Positions 13,970 through 25,859 of a stretch of DNA of 64,000 bases are shown piece after piece; positions within the stretch are counted from its first letter, which is position 1; every line of letters starts with the position of its first letter. Source of the stretch: Dysidea avara (taxonomy: Eukaryota > Porifera > Demospongiae > Dictyoceratida > Dysideidae); NCBI RefSeq assembly GCF_963678975.1, contig NC_089279.1, positions 35,793,933-35,857,932 on the forward strand. The letters run 5' to 3'. A program made the translations under genes and the position numbers. The notes under the pieces were generated by a model that made no database searches, had not been told where the DNA came from, and saw nothing but the letters and a program-made list of their open reading frames with translations.

Positions 13970-14042
13970 GCCTCCTTAGCGCAGTAGGCAGCGCGTGAGT
14001 CTCATAATCTCAAGGTCGTGAGTTCGATCCTCACAGGGGGCA
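13970..14042 (+). tRNA. tRNA-Met (CAT)
   Basis: A 73-nt cloverleaf with one D-loop difference (AGTAGGCA) from the gene at 1568-1640. All stems are intact, the T loop is TTCGATC, the anticodon loop CTCATAA, and a T-run lies a few bases downstream. It sits upstream of the broken protein gene at 13440-13900, transcribed away from it. Looks functional. Confidence 0.93.
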
Positions 14043-14401
14043 CGATTTTTTTTTCTATTTTAATAACTTTTCAGTGCACCTTTTTTAAATTATTTTTTTT
14101 TCTCCACATCTTTTCAGTAAACATAGCTTCTTTTGATCAACGAAAAAACAGAATAATGTAAGAAGGAACTATTATGAGTTGCATTGGTTGAGAACTTGAG
14201 GTGTAAAATTTTATTTGTAAGCTAATTATATAAGTGCCATCATGTGTGTTTTTGGTAGTGTGGACACAGCTGCTTGCTTATAAAGCTGTTCGCCACATTC
14301 ATGGGACTGATAAAATATTTCTGAGGGTGTCAATGGTGTTGTCAAAAAAGAATCACATAAACACACTTGCAATGAAGCTATAAAACACGTGAAAAAGAAT
14401 G

Positions 14402-14474
14402 TGCCCCCTGTGAGGATCAAACTCACGACCTTGAGATTATGAGACTCACGCACTACCTACTGTGCTAAGGAGGC
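14402..14474 (-). tRNA. tRNA-Met (CAT), altered D stem and T loop
   Basis: A 73-nt minus-strand tRNA-Met facing the gene at 13970. The D stem is changed on both strands (GCAC with GTGC instead of GCGC with GCGC), so pairing is kept. The T loop reads TTTGATC, so the usually invariant C56 is T, which would weaken the G19-C56 contact. Acceptor and anticodon stems are intact. Could be functional or at an early stage of decay. Confidence 0.8.
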
Positions 14475-14499
14475 AACTGCACCAGTAGCAGTCTTATTT

Positions 14500-15530
14500 A
14501 AAATCTTATTGACTTCTGTACGTTTTATATAAATCGAAGTAACTCCACACTGAGATGACACATTGAGTAACCTTTACAAACTGCATACAAACATGTGGGC
14601 TTAAAAATTCAATTTTATTTTTTACGTCCAAATAAGCACAACTTCTCCCCCTTAAATAGCACCTAATTCACACTGTCCTTGGTTACTTTCAATTCAGGCC
14701 AACCCGGGTTATCAAACTCAAGTCAGCCCTTGTTCACGCTACTGCTCAACAAGTGGGCTAGAGATTGCATGTGCTAAAATGATAAGCTATCACAAGCAAA
14801 CAATCATTAATAAGCTGATTATTTAGACACTTACGCATTGGAATTGTTGCGAGGAAGCATAGAACCAGTTGAAATAAATCTAATAGCCACCATGTTCAAA
14901 CTATTGGGTGCTCCTTTCATCAAGAATATCAATGCGTCATCAGAGCGCAACTGTCTAATAGTCTACTGGAAGCACAGTTATGTCATTATTAATATACTTG
15001 CTGTGTGGCCAACAGAAGCAAATATTATCAGCCTGACTTGGAATGTGTTGACACTTAATTCTATCCTGGGGCCAACCCATGCCAGCCTTAAGTTTGTTGT
15101 ACCATGCTGGGTACAGTTTGGGACAATTCAATTGATTCGCACTACAATTTATTTTGAGCCGTGCCCTGTTGTACCCGGGTCAGAAGGTACATAGTGTGAA
15201 TGGAGTGTAAGCAAATAAATAGGATTCCCCTTGAAGTCAGCTATTTAAAGACTCCTGACTTAACCCCTGTTCTCAAATGGGAAATCAACGCTATAGCTAG
15301 CTGATTACATGTATGTATTGTAAAAGTACATACACTGAATAATGAAATATCTTGTAAGCATTTACAATGAGCCTAATCCTCAGAAAATATAATTTAAACC
15401 AAAGTTCGCCATGGTACCCCTTCCAGTTAAGTTTTCATACAAGTGTTATGGTGAGGAGAAAATGCTAAAATAGCTGACCCAATGAGAATCCTATTTACCT
15501 GTATTTGCTTACTTAGAACTTTCAAAAAAG
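14500..15530. other. No gene recognised
   Basis: AT-rich stretch. A frame at 14838-15194 is open for 118 codons but has no family signature, splice context or promoter. GGCCAACCC-type words recur near 14698 and 15072 and may mark an old repeat. Confidence 0.45.
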
Positions 15531-15533
15531 TCC

Positions 15534-16255
15534 ACCAGTAGTCCATTCCACTGTTTACACACTCCCGACTTCATTGTATGTAGTGTATAGTAATGACATC
15601 ATTGTACTACACTGGTGGGCTTGGTTGGAGCCACAAAGAAGTAGAAGACCTTAGTGGAGAAAGCTGCCAAGCTGGATTTCTCTGATTGAATGATTTATTA
15701 TTTAAACTCACAGTACTCATTCTTCCGTACTGGAGTACACATAATACACAACACATACTACACATAATACACAACACATACTACACATAATACACAATAC
15801 GCAGTACACAGCAAACAAAACTACATTCAACAACCATACATAAATAACTATTACACCATTTTAAATTACAAAAGAACAAACAATTCAAGACAAGTCATGT
15901 AGGTACTTGAACAGACCGCATCATGAAAATTAGCAATGTCATCAAATAAATTAAGTGGCAGTGAATTCCACCACACTGTAGCCTGATGCCGAAAGAAATC
16001 TTTTTGGATCGAAAAATGTCTGTAAACCAAGGTGAACATCTAGTTCTCTGAGCAGCCATCACTAGTAAGATACATCTACTACATCTCTCACGCCCTCCAG
16101 CAACCACCATCAATAGAGGATGACCAAGAGTCATTATACACACTGTAGTTATAGATTCAGAGTATTTTGGCTGTCTGCTGCAGACAGGTTTAAAAATTTC
16201 ATTACACCATTCCAGTAGTCTATATATTCCACTGTTTACACACTCCCAATGAAGT
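15534..16255 (-). mobile_element. LINE-type retrotransposon 3' remnant
   Basis: On the minus strand, about 16035-15880 reads DFFRHQATVWWNSLPLN, which resembles the C-terminal end of many LINE reverse-transcriptase proteins (FF-R-WN-LP). A stop follows. The unit is bracketed by a direct repeat: CCACTGTTTACACACTCCC occurs near 15550 and again near 16229, in the same orientation. The rest of the polymerase is absent, so this is a 5'-truncated dead copy. Confidence 0.5.
15736..15804. repeat. Three-unit 23-bp tandem repeat
   Basis: TACACATAATACACAACACA-type units start at about 15736, 15759 and 15782. On the minus strand they follow the LINE stop codon and could be that element's 3' tail. Confidence 0.8.
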
Positions 16256-16299
16256 TTTATAAGGTACAACAGAACAACTACGTACAAAAATAGTGTCAA

Positions 16300-17218
16300 G
16301 TAACTGCTAAAGTTTTTATGCCAATAATATTATTATGGCTAATTGGTATCCCACCCCTGAATTGGTAGCCACCCCAATAATACCAACCCTTTTGTGACAT
16401 TTTCCAACCGACCAAAAAAAAAATTGGATGCTGTTCATGTGAATGAATTATTATATACTTAGCACTCATCATTTATAATGTTCTGTTGCTCCCCTTGTGC
16501 TAAAAATTTACCTTGGCCACCAGGCAAAGCAAAAGCAAAGTCTATGGCAGCTGTGCAAACCACAGCTATTGCCACCCAGTGAACCAGCACTGTAAACTAC
16601 TCAGGCGGTTGAGCTTTGTGCAGGCAAATCTCAGGGTTAGTAACCCACAGGAGGAGTCCAGGTCTCATGGAGAGAAATCATGGGACCTGATCAAAAGTTC
16701 CACAATGATCCCAACACTGGTAGGCAAGGAAACAACAGTTCTCACTTCTTCTAATCACACTGTACTAATGTGACTGGCAGGCCCTATATAATAGTGATCC
16801 AGAGAATTGCCCAGAACAATAATAATCATGTTGGCCAGTATCAACTAATCAGCCAACATTATTATGTTAGCCTCCAAAATTGCTGGAATTCAGCTATGGT
16901 AAATAATCTCTACACCATCAAGATTGTAGTGCTTATAATGGTTGCATTGTGTGTGTGTATGCTATTTGTGAGGTTACCTGAGCATACGTACATGCTCATG
17001 ATATATAGTCTATCATGATTTATTCACACAGATATGGGGAGTACCACAAAATGCCAGAATGATATTTAGGTATATATGTGTGGTTAAACTGGTTACCCAT
17101 AATCATATGTATGTCCCCTTCCACTTATACACGTCATATGCACAACACAACTATATTATGCATTGTGTTTATCTCATGTATTTTATCTTGTACTGTGTCT
17201 TAAAATTGGGTTACCTTG
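16300..17218. other. No gene recognised
   Basis: AT-rich sequence without recognisable coding or RNA signatures. Confidence 0.45.
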
Positions 17219-17220
17219 TA

Positions 17221-17429
17221 CAGTGTTCCCTCAATTATCTGAACCCCTATCATCCAAACACTTGGTTAGCCAAACAGTAGAAATGACTACTCTATTAGAG
17301 TATTTTGTCTAAGATGTATGTTCTATTAGAGTATTTGAACAAGGCTCTGTATATAAATAAATGGGCTTTGATTATACAAATTTGAACATGTATTGATCCC
17401 AAGGGGGTCGGATAATTGAGGGAGCACTG
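17221..17429. mobile_element. pogo/Tigger-like MITE, TA target
   Basis: Inverted ends CAGTGTTCCCTCAATTAT and ATAATTGAGGGAGCACTG are flanked by TA on both sides; length 209 bp. Related to the elements at 24529-24756 and 61574-61802. It carries two copies of the CTATTAGAGTA motif. Confidence 0.8.
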
Positions 17430-17431
17430 TA

Positions 17432-18198
17432 TTTATCAATAACGTGCACATAGTGTGTGTTTGTGTACATGTGTGTGTGTGTGCGTGTGTATGCGTGCAT
17501 GAGAGAGTCTGTACAGGTCACTGTAGAAAATAAACCTACCCCTACCCCAGTAAAGGTCATGGTAAAAGTTGCAAATGGTTATATCACCACTCAAATTCAA
17601 AAATGTGAAACACACAATATAGTGGAGGCAAATACAACTCATCTCATGCTGTATTAGTCTCTTGACATGCCCCCACATGCTGTATTTTCTGAACACAGTG
17701 CAGCAGTGATATAACTATTTTGATATAAGTGAATATTAACAGGCTTGTAACACAGATCCTTTGACATGTATGTAGTATACTATGTCATCACTAATCCTGT
17801 CTATTTGTAATCCAGTCAAAAAGTACAGTGCGAGAATGTCAACATACCAATTGTTCCTGGATCACTGTTTGGCCTATTGACTTCTCAGTGCTAAGGTGTG
17901 AAGTTCCATACTCTAGATCACTATTCTGGATGATGCTACTTCACTCTTCCTGTTGGACTTGACATAATTATTTCTTGGCAGTGTCCACTCAGAACTGATA
18001 TATCGTAATCTTACCAGAGTAATGTTTCAACACCATGCGGGTACAATGTCAGTCACTTTAATATTGTTCAGAATGTATAATTATATGCTGTAGCAGAGGA
18101 TACTATTCCCATAATAGGAATCAAACACATTGTGTTTAGTAGATTTGCTGTTATAATAAACATACTGTATGAAGCTCTTATAGAAATGTAAATTGTGA
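17432..18198. other. No gene recognised; short GT/CA tracts
   Basis: A short GTGTGT tract lies near 17450-17500. The rest shows no supportable feature. Confidence 0.45.
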
Positions 18199-18208
18199 GT
18201 AGTAAGTA

Positions 18209-18532
18209 TATAGAGGTGTGTGATTATCTAGATATCAGAAGACTTATCGAGATTAGGATAATAAGTATTATCTAGATAATAGTAAACTTCTGTAAATTAT
18301 TTGTATATCAAGGAATAACTGATGGTGTAGACATCTCCAACTCTCCCACCACTTGAGCACTGACTGCACTAAAACTAACATTTTTCACTTCTTCATACTC
18401 TTCAAAATTGTAATTTGCTCACCTTACTGGTTATATAATTGGCAGTTGACTATAATAATACAATGAAGATAATTGAGATATGTTCAAAAGGAAATATCGA
18501 GATATGTCAAAGTTTGTTATCGCACACCTCTA
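18209..18532. mobile_element. hAT-like MITE
   Basis: Ends TAGAGGTGTGTGAT and ATCGCACACCTCTA are inverted. The direct repeat GTAGTAAGTA lies at 18199-18208 and 18533-18542; an 8-bp duplication within it would fit hAT insertion. About 324 bp, non-coding. Confidence 0.75.
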
Positions 18533-18753
18533 GTAGTAAGTACAAATGTCATTGTGATAGCAATGAAAGAGCATACGTAGCCTCTTAGCTCTACAACCTG
18601 TAGCTGTTTTAACAAAATTAATGTGCAAACAGTGAAAATGCATTCTGGATTTTATGCATGCCTCTGAAAACAAACTTGCATAGCACAAGAACTGTCTAAA
18701 AACTACAAACACCTTTTTGCTCACTGTTAAATGTTCGCATCTTTATATTAGAA

Positions 18754-18800
18754 CATAGATAATATATACCTCCGGTGTCCGGAGGTATATATTATCTATG
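18754..18800. repeat. Perfect 22-bp-arm palindrome
   Basis: Two exactly complementary 22-nt arms, beginning CATAGATAATATATACC and ending in its complement, are separated by only TGT. There is no mismatch. Could form a cruciform or be a minimal foldback insertion. Confidence 0.95.
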
Positions 18801-19187
18801 ATTAGAAAGGGGATATGGCAGTTTGGCACAAATTTTGTAATCTAAAACAGACAAATGTGTGAATGGACAAATCATGCAATCATACAAATTGATGAAGAAT
18901 ACTGTACACAGTTGTGGTTACCCAGTATAACTAGTTAATATAGTCTTCTGCCCACACACAGTGCTATAACTATCACTGTGGTCACCAATAAACTATTCAT
19001 ATATATAGCACTATTTTTGCTTTGATCTTGTACTACAAAGTCCTTTAAACATTATATATACTTTTAATATGGTACATGATACATAATACAGTTAGCTAAA
19101 TCTTTAGCTTAATAAATAATAGTACAGTATCATCCTTTACAATGGTGTAAGGCATGTGCACTGCTAGATGACTGCCACACATCAATC

Positions 19188-19385
19188 ATTTAGGACAGTT
19201 GGGCCATGTGCAGGCATATGGCTTTTCACCAGTGTGAGTGTACATGTGGGTTTTTGAGGTTGTCGCTTTGATAGAAGCTTCTCTTACAGAGTTAGCATTC
19301 AAATGATCGGATACCGGTGTACTTTCTCGAGTATCTTCCTAGCTGGTATGATCATGAGAATCCCTTTCCACATCCCTCATGGTCA
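19188..19385 (-). pseudogene. WT1-like C2H2 zinc-finger fragment (copy A)
   Basis: On the minus strand the sequence reads CGKGFS..YQLGRYSRKYTG, then a finger with CKRSFYQSDNLK, then THTGEKPYACTWPNCPK. This is the order and linker pattern of the last three fingers of WT1/EGR-type factors. In-frame stops fall at the second Cys region and before YQLG, and a frameshift precedes the THTGEKP linker. Several zinc ligands are lost. No flanking exons seen, so it is a dead fragment, present again at 59083-59835. Confidence 0.65.
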
Positions 19386-20780
19386 AAAATTTTAACTATA
19401 CTGTGGACAATAATGTGGCAATTCAGCAGGTTATTATAGCTTTAATTAAATACCTCTCGGAACAACTGGGATACATACAGACTAAATACTTGTGGCATCC
19501 TTCATTGACCCTCTGTGGTACACAGTGCTTTATTGTCTTCACCTCCAGCATGATATATGTACTGTTAGTACTAGTCATATGGTTATCCAAATTGTGGTAG
19601 CTCCTTGGTACTTGTAAGCAACACATTAACAAAGTACTCAACTGAGTGAGGCTGCTGAGCATCCAGGAATGTCTGTATGCCATGCCAGCATCACTTGGTT
19701 CTGGAGAGGAGAAGCAGACAAAGCCATGCAAGGACAGGATGAACTTGTTGGGGCTTAAAGAAGTATCAGGTTAGGTTTACTTTACTAGCAGATGATAAAT
19801 ATTTACTCACTGGTGGTCAATGAGGTGTAAGAGATGTTCATGATGCAAGTATTCTGGGCAAACATCGTCATCACAAGGAGACACTATGTGGATGGAAAAG
19901 ATCAATATCAAAGAAAGGCATTTACCTAATCTGGCTGGGGATCACAAAAACATTAGTGACTTACCGATAAGTACAGCTATTGAATATGATTTGGACAGGA
20001 TTGGTTGTTTGGTCATTAATCAAACTAGCCATGCCTATAAAAATAAATAAATAACCTAACTTAGGCAAACTAAATAGTGATAACCACAAGTAGTAAACTA
20101 TTTAACTTTGATCATAGTTCATTGGTGTGTAAAATAAAGCATCAGCAATACCAGCATGTGATTGGGTAGATGTGTATATCTGTATGACTGTAGTAACTGT
20201 GTTACAGAATAGCTACTTACCATAATAACTGTATCTTTACCTGCTATGAGAGTTAAAGCTGTTAAAGGCATTGCAGTTCATGCTGTCCACATTTGCTTAC
20301 CAGTATTTTAGTGTATAACTTCAGTGCTAAGGCAGGTAGTGCCATTATACCATTAGAGCTATATATAAACATCACAACTCACCTCTGTCTCACTGGTTGT
20401 CAATCTAACAGTTAGTTGTGATGGATGGTATCAATTATAGTCCTAATATTCACAGGTGGCTGGTAACTGCACCTACATACACAAAGGGTGGGACTAAGTT
20501 TGAGCCACAATTAACATCCTATTATGTTGGCTGTGCTTATACCCAAGCCTGGGTGGACTTAATTGGGAAACATTGGGCAGTCCAGAACATGGCTAAGTGA
20601 AGTACCTGACCAATGCGGGTTCTGCATTACACTTGTCATCTTACAACTGTGGCTATTATGTAACAAGCATCATGGTCAATCTACTTGGCCAAGCAGCTTA
20701 CTGCGCCTAATTTCCCCAAAATTCTAACTTTACATCATAGTAGACATACACACGCACGCATGTACGCACACGCACGCAAG
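19386..20780. repeat. Duplicated non-coding block, also at 59.8-60.3 and 61.1-61.6 kb
   Basis: Words such as TGGTGGTCAATGAGGTGTAA, CATCACAAGGAGACA and GTTAGTTGTGATGGATGGT recur in the same order in the right-hand part of the window. 19901-19910 is the empty site for the R1 copy at 60338-61104. No gene seen. Confidence 0.7.
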
Positions 20781-20859
20781 AATATGAAGCAACATAGATA
20801 CAACAAGCACAAGTACACAAAAAGATTTGGAAATTTTAACTAGAGTAGGGACCATATCA

Positions 20860-21905
20860 CATTGATGCACAGTAGGGATATAACACTTCTTATTGTTTTA
20901 CTGTGATTTTAACATCATGCACTACTCCAGCTTGTTTCAGTACTTTTTATTGATGTGCTATATGGTTTAAAAATTCCAATTTTTTGTGTACTTGTTTGTT
21001 AACTTTTTTTGTAAATTAATTATTATGGCTGGTGAACCCACACACACTGCATCTGAAATGGCACCACACACCCCAGTTATATCAATTATCATCTGAAAAG
21101 TAGAGTATCTGTTGTCAGCTATGTTCAACCTGTTACACAGCAATTCGAATCAAGAGCTGTTCGAAAAGCACCTCTACAATCCACGCATATCGAAGGTGCA
21201 GCCCCAGTTATATCAATTATCATCTGAAAAGTAGAGTATCTGTTGTCAGCTATGTTCAACCTGTTACACAGCAATTCGAATCAAGAGCTGTTCGAAAAGC
21301 ACCTCTACAATCCACGCATATCGAAAGTGCAGCCCCAGTTATATCAATTATCATCTGAAAAGTGAAGTATCCATTACGCTTCGTTGTTGGCTATGTTCAA
21401 CTCATTACACAGCATTACAAATCAAGAACTGTTCGAAAAGCACCTCTGCAATCAAAATAGCCACTATAAAAATATGGACGATTTTTGTTACGAAGAGAAG
21501 CCATCACATGCTACCGCCAAATTGACACTTTTGGTTGTCAGCAAAGATGAATGGGACACAAAGGAGGACACTGATAAATTCATGAAGAATGCATTGTAGA
21601 TACTGCGGTATGCCAAAAGGCACCTCTCAGGCTGAAGCAACATCGAACAGTAAAAAAATCAATCCCATAGCCTTAGCCGTTGTTGAGTTATGCTTGTCTG
21701 AAGGCATCAGTCAGTTACTCAGTCAGTCAGTAGAAAATTCTGTAGCAACTTTTTGAAAGCATTTCGGGTCGATCTGAAGACTTTTTTGGGCTTAATTTTA
21801 CCTATCCAATACTGCCTCATCGTCGTCAAGGAAAATTGAGGCTGGTTTTTGGATGATATTATTTTGTGGGCCATGTCTACTCCTTTGTGGTCCCTACTAT
21901 ACAGT
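20860..21905. repeat. Dispersed repeat R1, expanded copy
   Basis: Carries R1 landmarks: a GTAACTTT-like left part, a CAGTCAGTCAGTAG tract near 21715, and GGGCTTAATTTTACC plus CCAATACTGCC near 21795. An internal block is tandemly triplicated (21071-21400). Confidence 0.6.
21071..21400. repeat. 131-bp tandem repeat, nearly three units
   Basis: Units begin with CCCCAGTTATATCAATTATC at 21071, 21202 and 21333, an exact 131-bp spacing. The first two are almost identical; the third diverges in its second half. Confidence 0.93.
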
Positions 21906-22599
21906 ATGATAACAGTACTATCGTACTCTATGATGTTGAGTAGCAGACATATTGAACAGTACACATACAGTGCCAAATTATGCAAAAGGCATGGCTATTT
22001 TATTAATGTAAACCGAACCAGACTGAAATTCAGGGCTTAAGCGTGCTCTGTATAGTTCATGTATAACTCCCATGAAATTACCATAACTCACAAATGGTTT
22101 GAGCAAATACACTGTACTTTTTTAGCAGATATAAGCTAACACTAGAGCACACTTTAGCCCAAACCCAACCGCTAGAATGGTCCTTTAAACTAGAACTAGT
22201 CTTACAGTTTACACACTAGAGCCTTGATACTTATATGATACACTATACAAAATAGTACAAACTATTGTGCATTTTTAGTTTTGTCTTTTAGCTTCTCAAT
22301 CACCAGATGCTTAACTTCCGGTTTGACACTGCCACCAATCTTTCTTTTCACTTCCATGCTATTTGTCACCCAAAGTTGCTATCAAAAAACCACAAGCACT
22401 CTTTTTTAGCAAAATTATTACAGTAACTCATCAAAATTTCATACCTTTTGGGTGAAAAATGACAGACTAGTTCTATTTTAAACATAAGGGTGTAGAATAG
22501 CAAGGGGCGTGCCTGTTGCCTAACACACAGGTGTTAAAAATTCAGTAATAAGCCACAGACTAATTAATGACCATAATAGTTCCATCAATGTAGAAGATA

Positions 22600-23300
22600 A
22601 CCTGTTTTGCCATGTGACTTGGGATCCCTTATGCAAACTGTACAGAGTACCCTTAAATTGACGTGTGGCCAACGGACAATTTCTGGGTAAAAACTACGGT
22701 ATATTCACAGACAAAAACTTCCGCGCAAGAGGGATCAAGTTCTAGGTCTACACTTTCAGAACAACGGGTGGAAATCACATGATACACACATGATACTGGC
22801 AGTATACGGGCTATAACAACATGACAGTTTCTTGAGTATCATGTGCACTTGAATCTTGTTATTGTTGTAGAAGTTCCTACACCTTTGGGTGCTACAAATC
22901 TAATCTGGCCCTTTCAGTAAGTGTCTGGTGAAATACAAATCACCTATCATGTCTACAGGAATTCAATTAAACTGTGACGTACCATTTGTTACTTAAAATG
23001 ATTACACTAGCTAATCCAGTTGCCAAACGATTTCTATTTGAAGTATCAGTGTAACGTCATTGGCCCACCTTAATTGACCAGTAAGGAATTTCTAAGCTAG
23101 AAACAATTTAGGATCTTTATTTCACCAGACCCTTACTTTATAAGTAAAGGGGCAGGCAGCACCAGACTACTACAAATCTCCATGACCATGGTAGGTGGGG
23201 TGTGACAATGACAAGTAGGAAGGAGACGCAGAGATATTTTCAAGAAGCTGCAACCAGTGTAAACACACATTCATCAAATGATTTAGAGCTATCTAACAAG
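22600..23300. repeat. Older diverged copy of the 25.1-25.5 / 62.1-62.5 kb block
   Basis: Shares ACTTTCAGAA, TTTCACCAGACCC, GCAGGCAGCACCAGACTACT and GAAGGAGACRCAGA in the same order with both other blocks, with more mismatches. No coding signal. Confidence 0.65.
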
Positions 23301-23527
23301 TAACATTTGTATAAACAATCCCATCTAAACAGCTTATAGCTGTAGAAAAAGTGTGTGTCCAAGTAAATCAGAGTTGACTGCAACAAAAAGTAGTGATACA
23401 TCAGAGTGTGGCCATGTGTGAGTTACTGTCATGTGTGAGGTATGCAAGTTGTGAATATTAATCAGATAGTACAATTGTTAAAGTATTAATGAGTACGAAG
23501 TAATACTGCTAGTTTTTAAGTCCTGCG

Positions 23528-23744
23528 AGCATCATCATAAATGCCACTCAAATTTGATTCTCAATAAGCAAAGTGTATAGATTCTCTGATAGCAATAAAT
23601 AGTTTGAGGTTGGCTGCCTTTCCTGTATACGGCAATGCTGTGAACAAAGGAAAGGCGGCCAAACTCAAACTATTTATTGCTATCAGAGAATCTATACACA
23701 ATGCTTTATTGAAAATCAAATCTGAGTGGCATTTATGAAGATGC
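23528..23744. mobile_element. Foldback element with about 95-bp arms
   Basis: The left arm from GCATCATCATAAATGCCACT to GCCTTTCC is complementary to the right arm from GGAAAGGC to GTGGCATTTATGAAGATGC with few mismatches. A loop of about 20 nt separates them. Non-coding; a transcript would form one long hairpin. Confidence 0.85.
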
Positions 23745-23778
23745 CTAAACTGAAGTTAACAGTTGAATGAGACTAAAG

Positions 23779-24330
23779 ATGGATGGTGACTCAGAATTGA
23801 TGGATGATGAACTCTTAAGGACCATGATACAAGAAGTGCTGACAACCATGTGGCCCTCACTCAATTGGGAACAGCTAGCTGCAGCAGGATGCTTCTCCTG
23901 ATGGAGAGACAATAACAGATGTGTCTCAAGTAGGGTTGAGTCAATGTAATACATGTAAAGAAGTCGCAGTTAAAGTTAAAATAAGTTTTCACGCCATGAC
24001 GAACATGTAAGATTTAATCAAACTGTTGAAGGAGATACGTAAACTCCAAACTGAACTTGACAAGGAGAGGAACACTGTGTAGTAGCTGAAATTTTTACAT
24101 CATTCCTAAGTTAACGCCAACAACAAGGAGATGTGTAAACACCATAAGAAAATGTTTGAGGAGATAGCCAAAACAGACCAACACATAAAATTACATTATG
24201 ACAGTAAGTTGAGCACCATTTTTGTAATGAAAAATATCTCCTATCTGTAGTGGCACTTGACAAATTGCAATCAATGGCTAATCAGGGAATATCTTCTGTG
24301 TCAGTATGGTGATGTGTATGAACTTTTTAA
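23779..24330 (+). pseudogene. Coiled-coil/CxxC protein fragment (copy A)
   Basis: An ATG at 23779 opens MDGDSELMDDELLR. After a frame change the sequence reads QCNTCKEVAVKVKISFHA, then a Leu/Glu/Lys heptad-like stretch (LLKEIRKLQTELDK). In-frame stops interrupt it, including TAA where the copy at 56406 has CAA. Further on, NANNKEMCKHHKKMFEEIAK is readable in another frame, which might be a further exon. I do not recognise the family. Copy B is slightly less damaged. Confidence 0.5.
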
Positions 24331-24528
24331 AACAATTAAAAACTGATTGATGCAATGTTTACCATTACACCAATAGAGCTACAAACATCACAACTCCCCT
24401 CTGTCTCACTGGTTGTCAATCTAACAGTTAGTTGTGATGGATGGTATCAATTATAGTCCTAATATTCACAGGTGGCTGGTAACTGCACCTACATACACAA
24501 AGGGTGGGACTAAGTTTGGCTACAATTA

Positions 24529-24756
24529 CAGTGAACCTCAGTTATCTGAACCCCTTGGGACCAGGGGTGGTACATAAGTCTCAAAAGTCCATATCTTTGA
24601 AATTGTGTATAAAATAGCATAAAGAACATCTTTTAAAATTTCAGTATTATCAACTACCCTAATAGAACATTCACCACTCTAATAAAGCAGTCATTTCTGT
24701 AGTTCAGTCAACTGAAAATTTGGATAAAAGGGGCCTGGATAACCGAGGTCCCACTG
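24529..24756. mobile_element. pogo/Tigger-like MITE, TA target
   Basis: Ends CAGTGAACCTCAGTTATC and GATAACCGAGGTCCCACTG are inverted and flanked by TA. The same insertion is at the same place in copy B, so it predates the duplication. Confidence 0.85.
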
Positions 24757-25476
24757 TAACATCCTATTATGTTGGCTGTGCTTACCCAAGCGTGGGTGTA
24801 AGATTGGCTTAATTGGGAAACATTGGGCAGTCTACAGTGACAAAGGTTAATGTTACAATGTCAGGCTGGAAATAACAGGTTTACAATAACAGGTACAAGT
24901 TTACTACAACAAATTTAAATTCAGGCTATTAGCTTCACTGCGCCAAATTTTCAGAAAATTTTAAGCTTTACATCATAGTAGACACACAAACACACACACA
25001 AACAAGAATATGGAACAACATAGATACAATGAGCATATCGAGCAGTACACATACATTGCCAAATTAGGCAAAAGGCATGGCTATTATATTAATGTTTCAG
25101 GACTTAAATTAACGTGTGGTCAGTGAACTATTTCCTGGCAAAAACGACCACGGAATTAAGTATATGCACAGAAAAAAAATTTTGTGTGTAAGAGACAGAG
25201 TTCTAAGTTTACACTTTCAGAAAAATGTACTGTTTGTTACATAAAATGATTACACTAGCTAATCCAGTTGCTAGAAACAATTTAGGTTAGGTGTTTCACC
25301 AGACCCTCACTAGGGCAGGCAGCACCAGGCTACTACAAATTCCAACCTGTTGCGACCTAGAGTGGGTGGGGCATGACATTGACAAGTGCATTATCATATA
25401 GGAAGGAGACACAGACATTTTCGACAAGGTAGACCAGTGTATAAAATACATTCATCAAATTATTTAGAGCCATCTA

Positions 25477-25859
25477 TAGTATGTTCACGTTGAGCTGAAT
25501 CTTCAAAAACATTTAATAACTCATGGATGCGATTACACATGATCTTGAAATTTGGCTTATTTGTAGTACTGCTTGACCCGCTAAAAATATTTCAAAAACT
25601 TTTGATTAAATGTTTGACATAATATTTACCGCCAATCAAAATTTTCATAATACATTTCCTATAGGGAAGCCATAAAAATACAGTGCCCATTACAGCCCTT
25701 TCCTGAACTTGTAATGGAGCCAAACCGTACGTATCTGTTGTTGACACCTTTGCTGTTACCAATAATCATCTGGTTGGCTGAAATGTTAACTCTGTTGAGA
25801 AAAAATCCACTTTTAATTTTTAGCTATTTTTCAGGATTCAGCTCAACGTGAGCGTACTA
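25477..25859. mobile_element. Tc1/mariner-type MITE, present only in copy A
   Basis: The 383-bp insert begins TAGTATGTTCACGTTGAG and ends CTCAACGTGAGCGTACTA (TIR 23 of 25 matched). It is flanked by TA on each side. Copy B has a single TA at the matching site (near 62521), so this is a clean filled/empty pair. Non-coding. Confidence 0.9.

Noticed and set aside
14838-15194. 118-codon open frame between the tRNA cluster and the LINE remnant
   Set aside because: No family motif, promoter, splice context or repeat conservation; AT-rich desert can give this by chance.
15895-16299. 134-codon minus-strand open frame
   Set aside because: The LINE-like protein signal is in a different frame of the same strand; this frame has no recognisable content.
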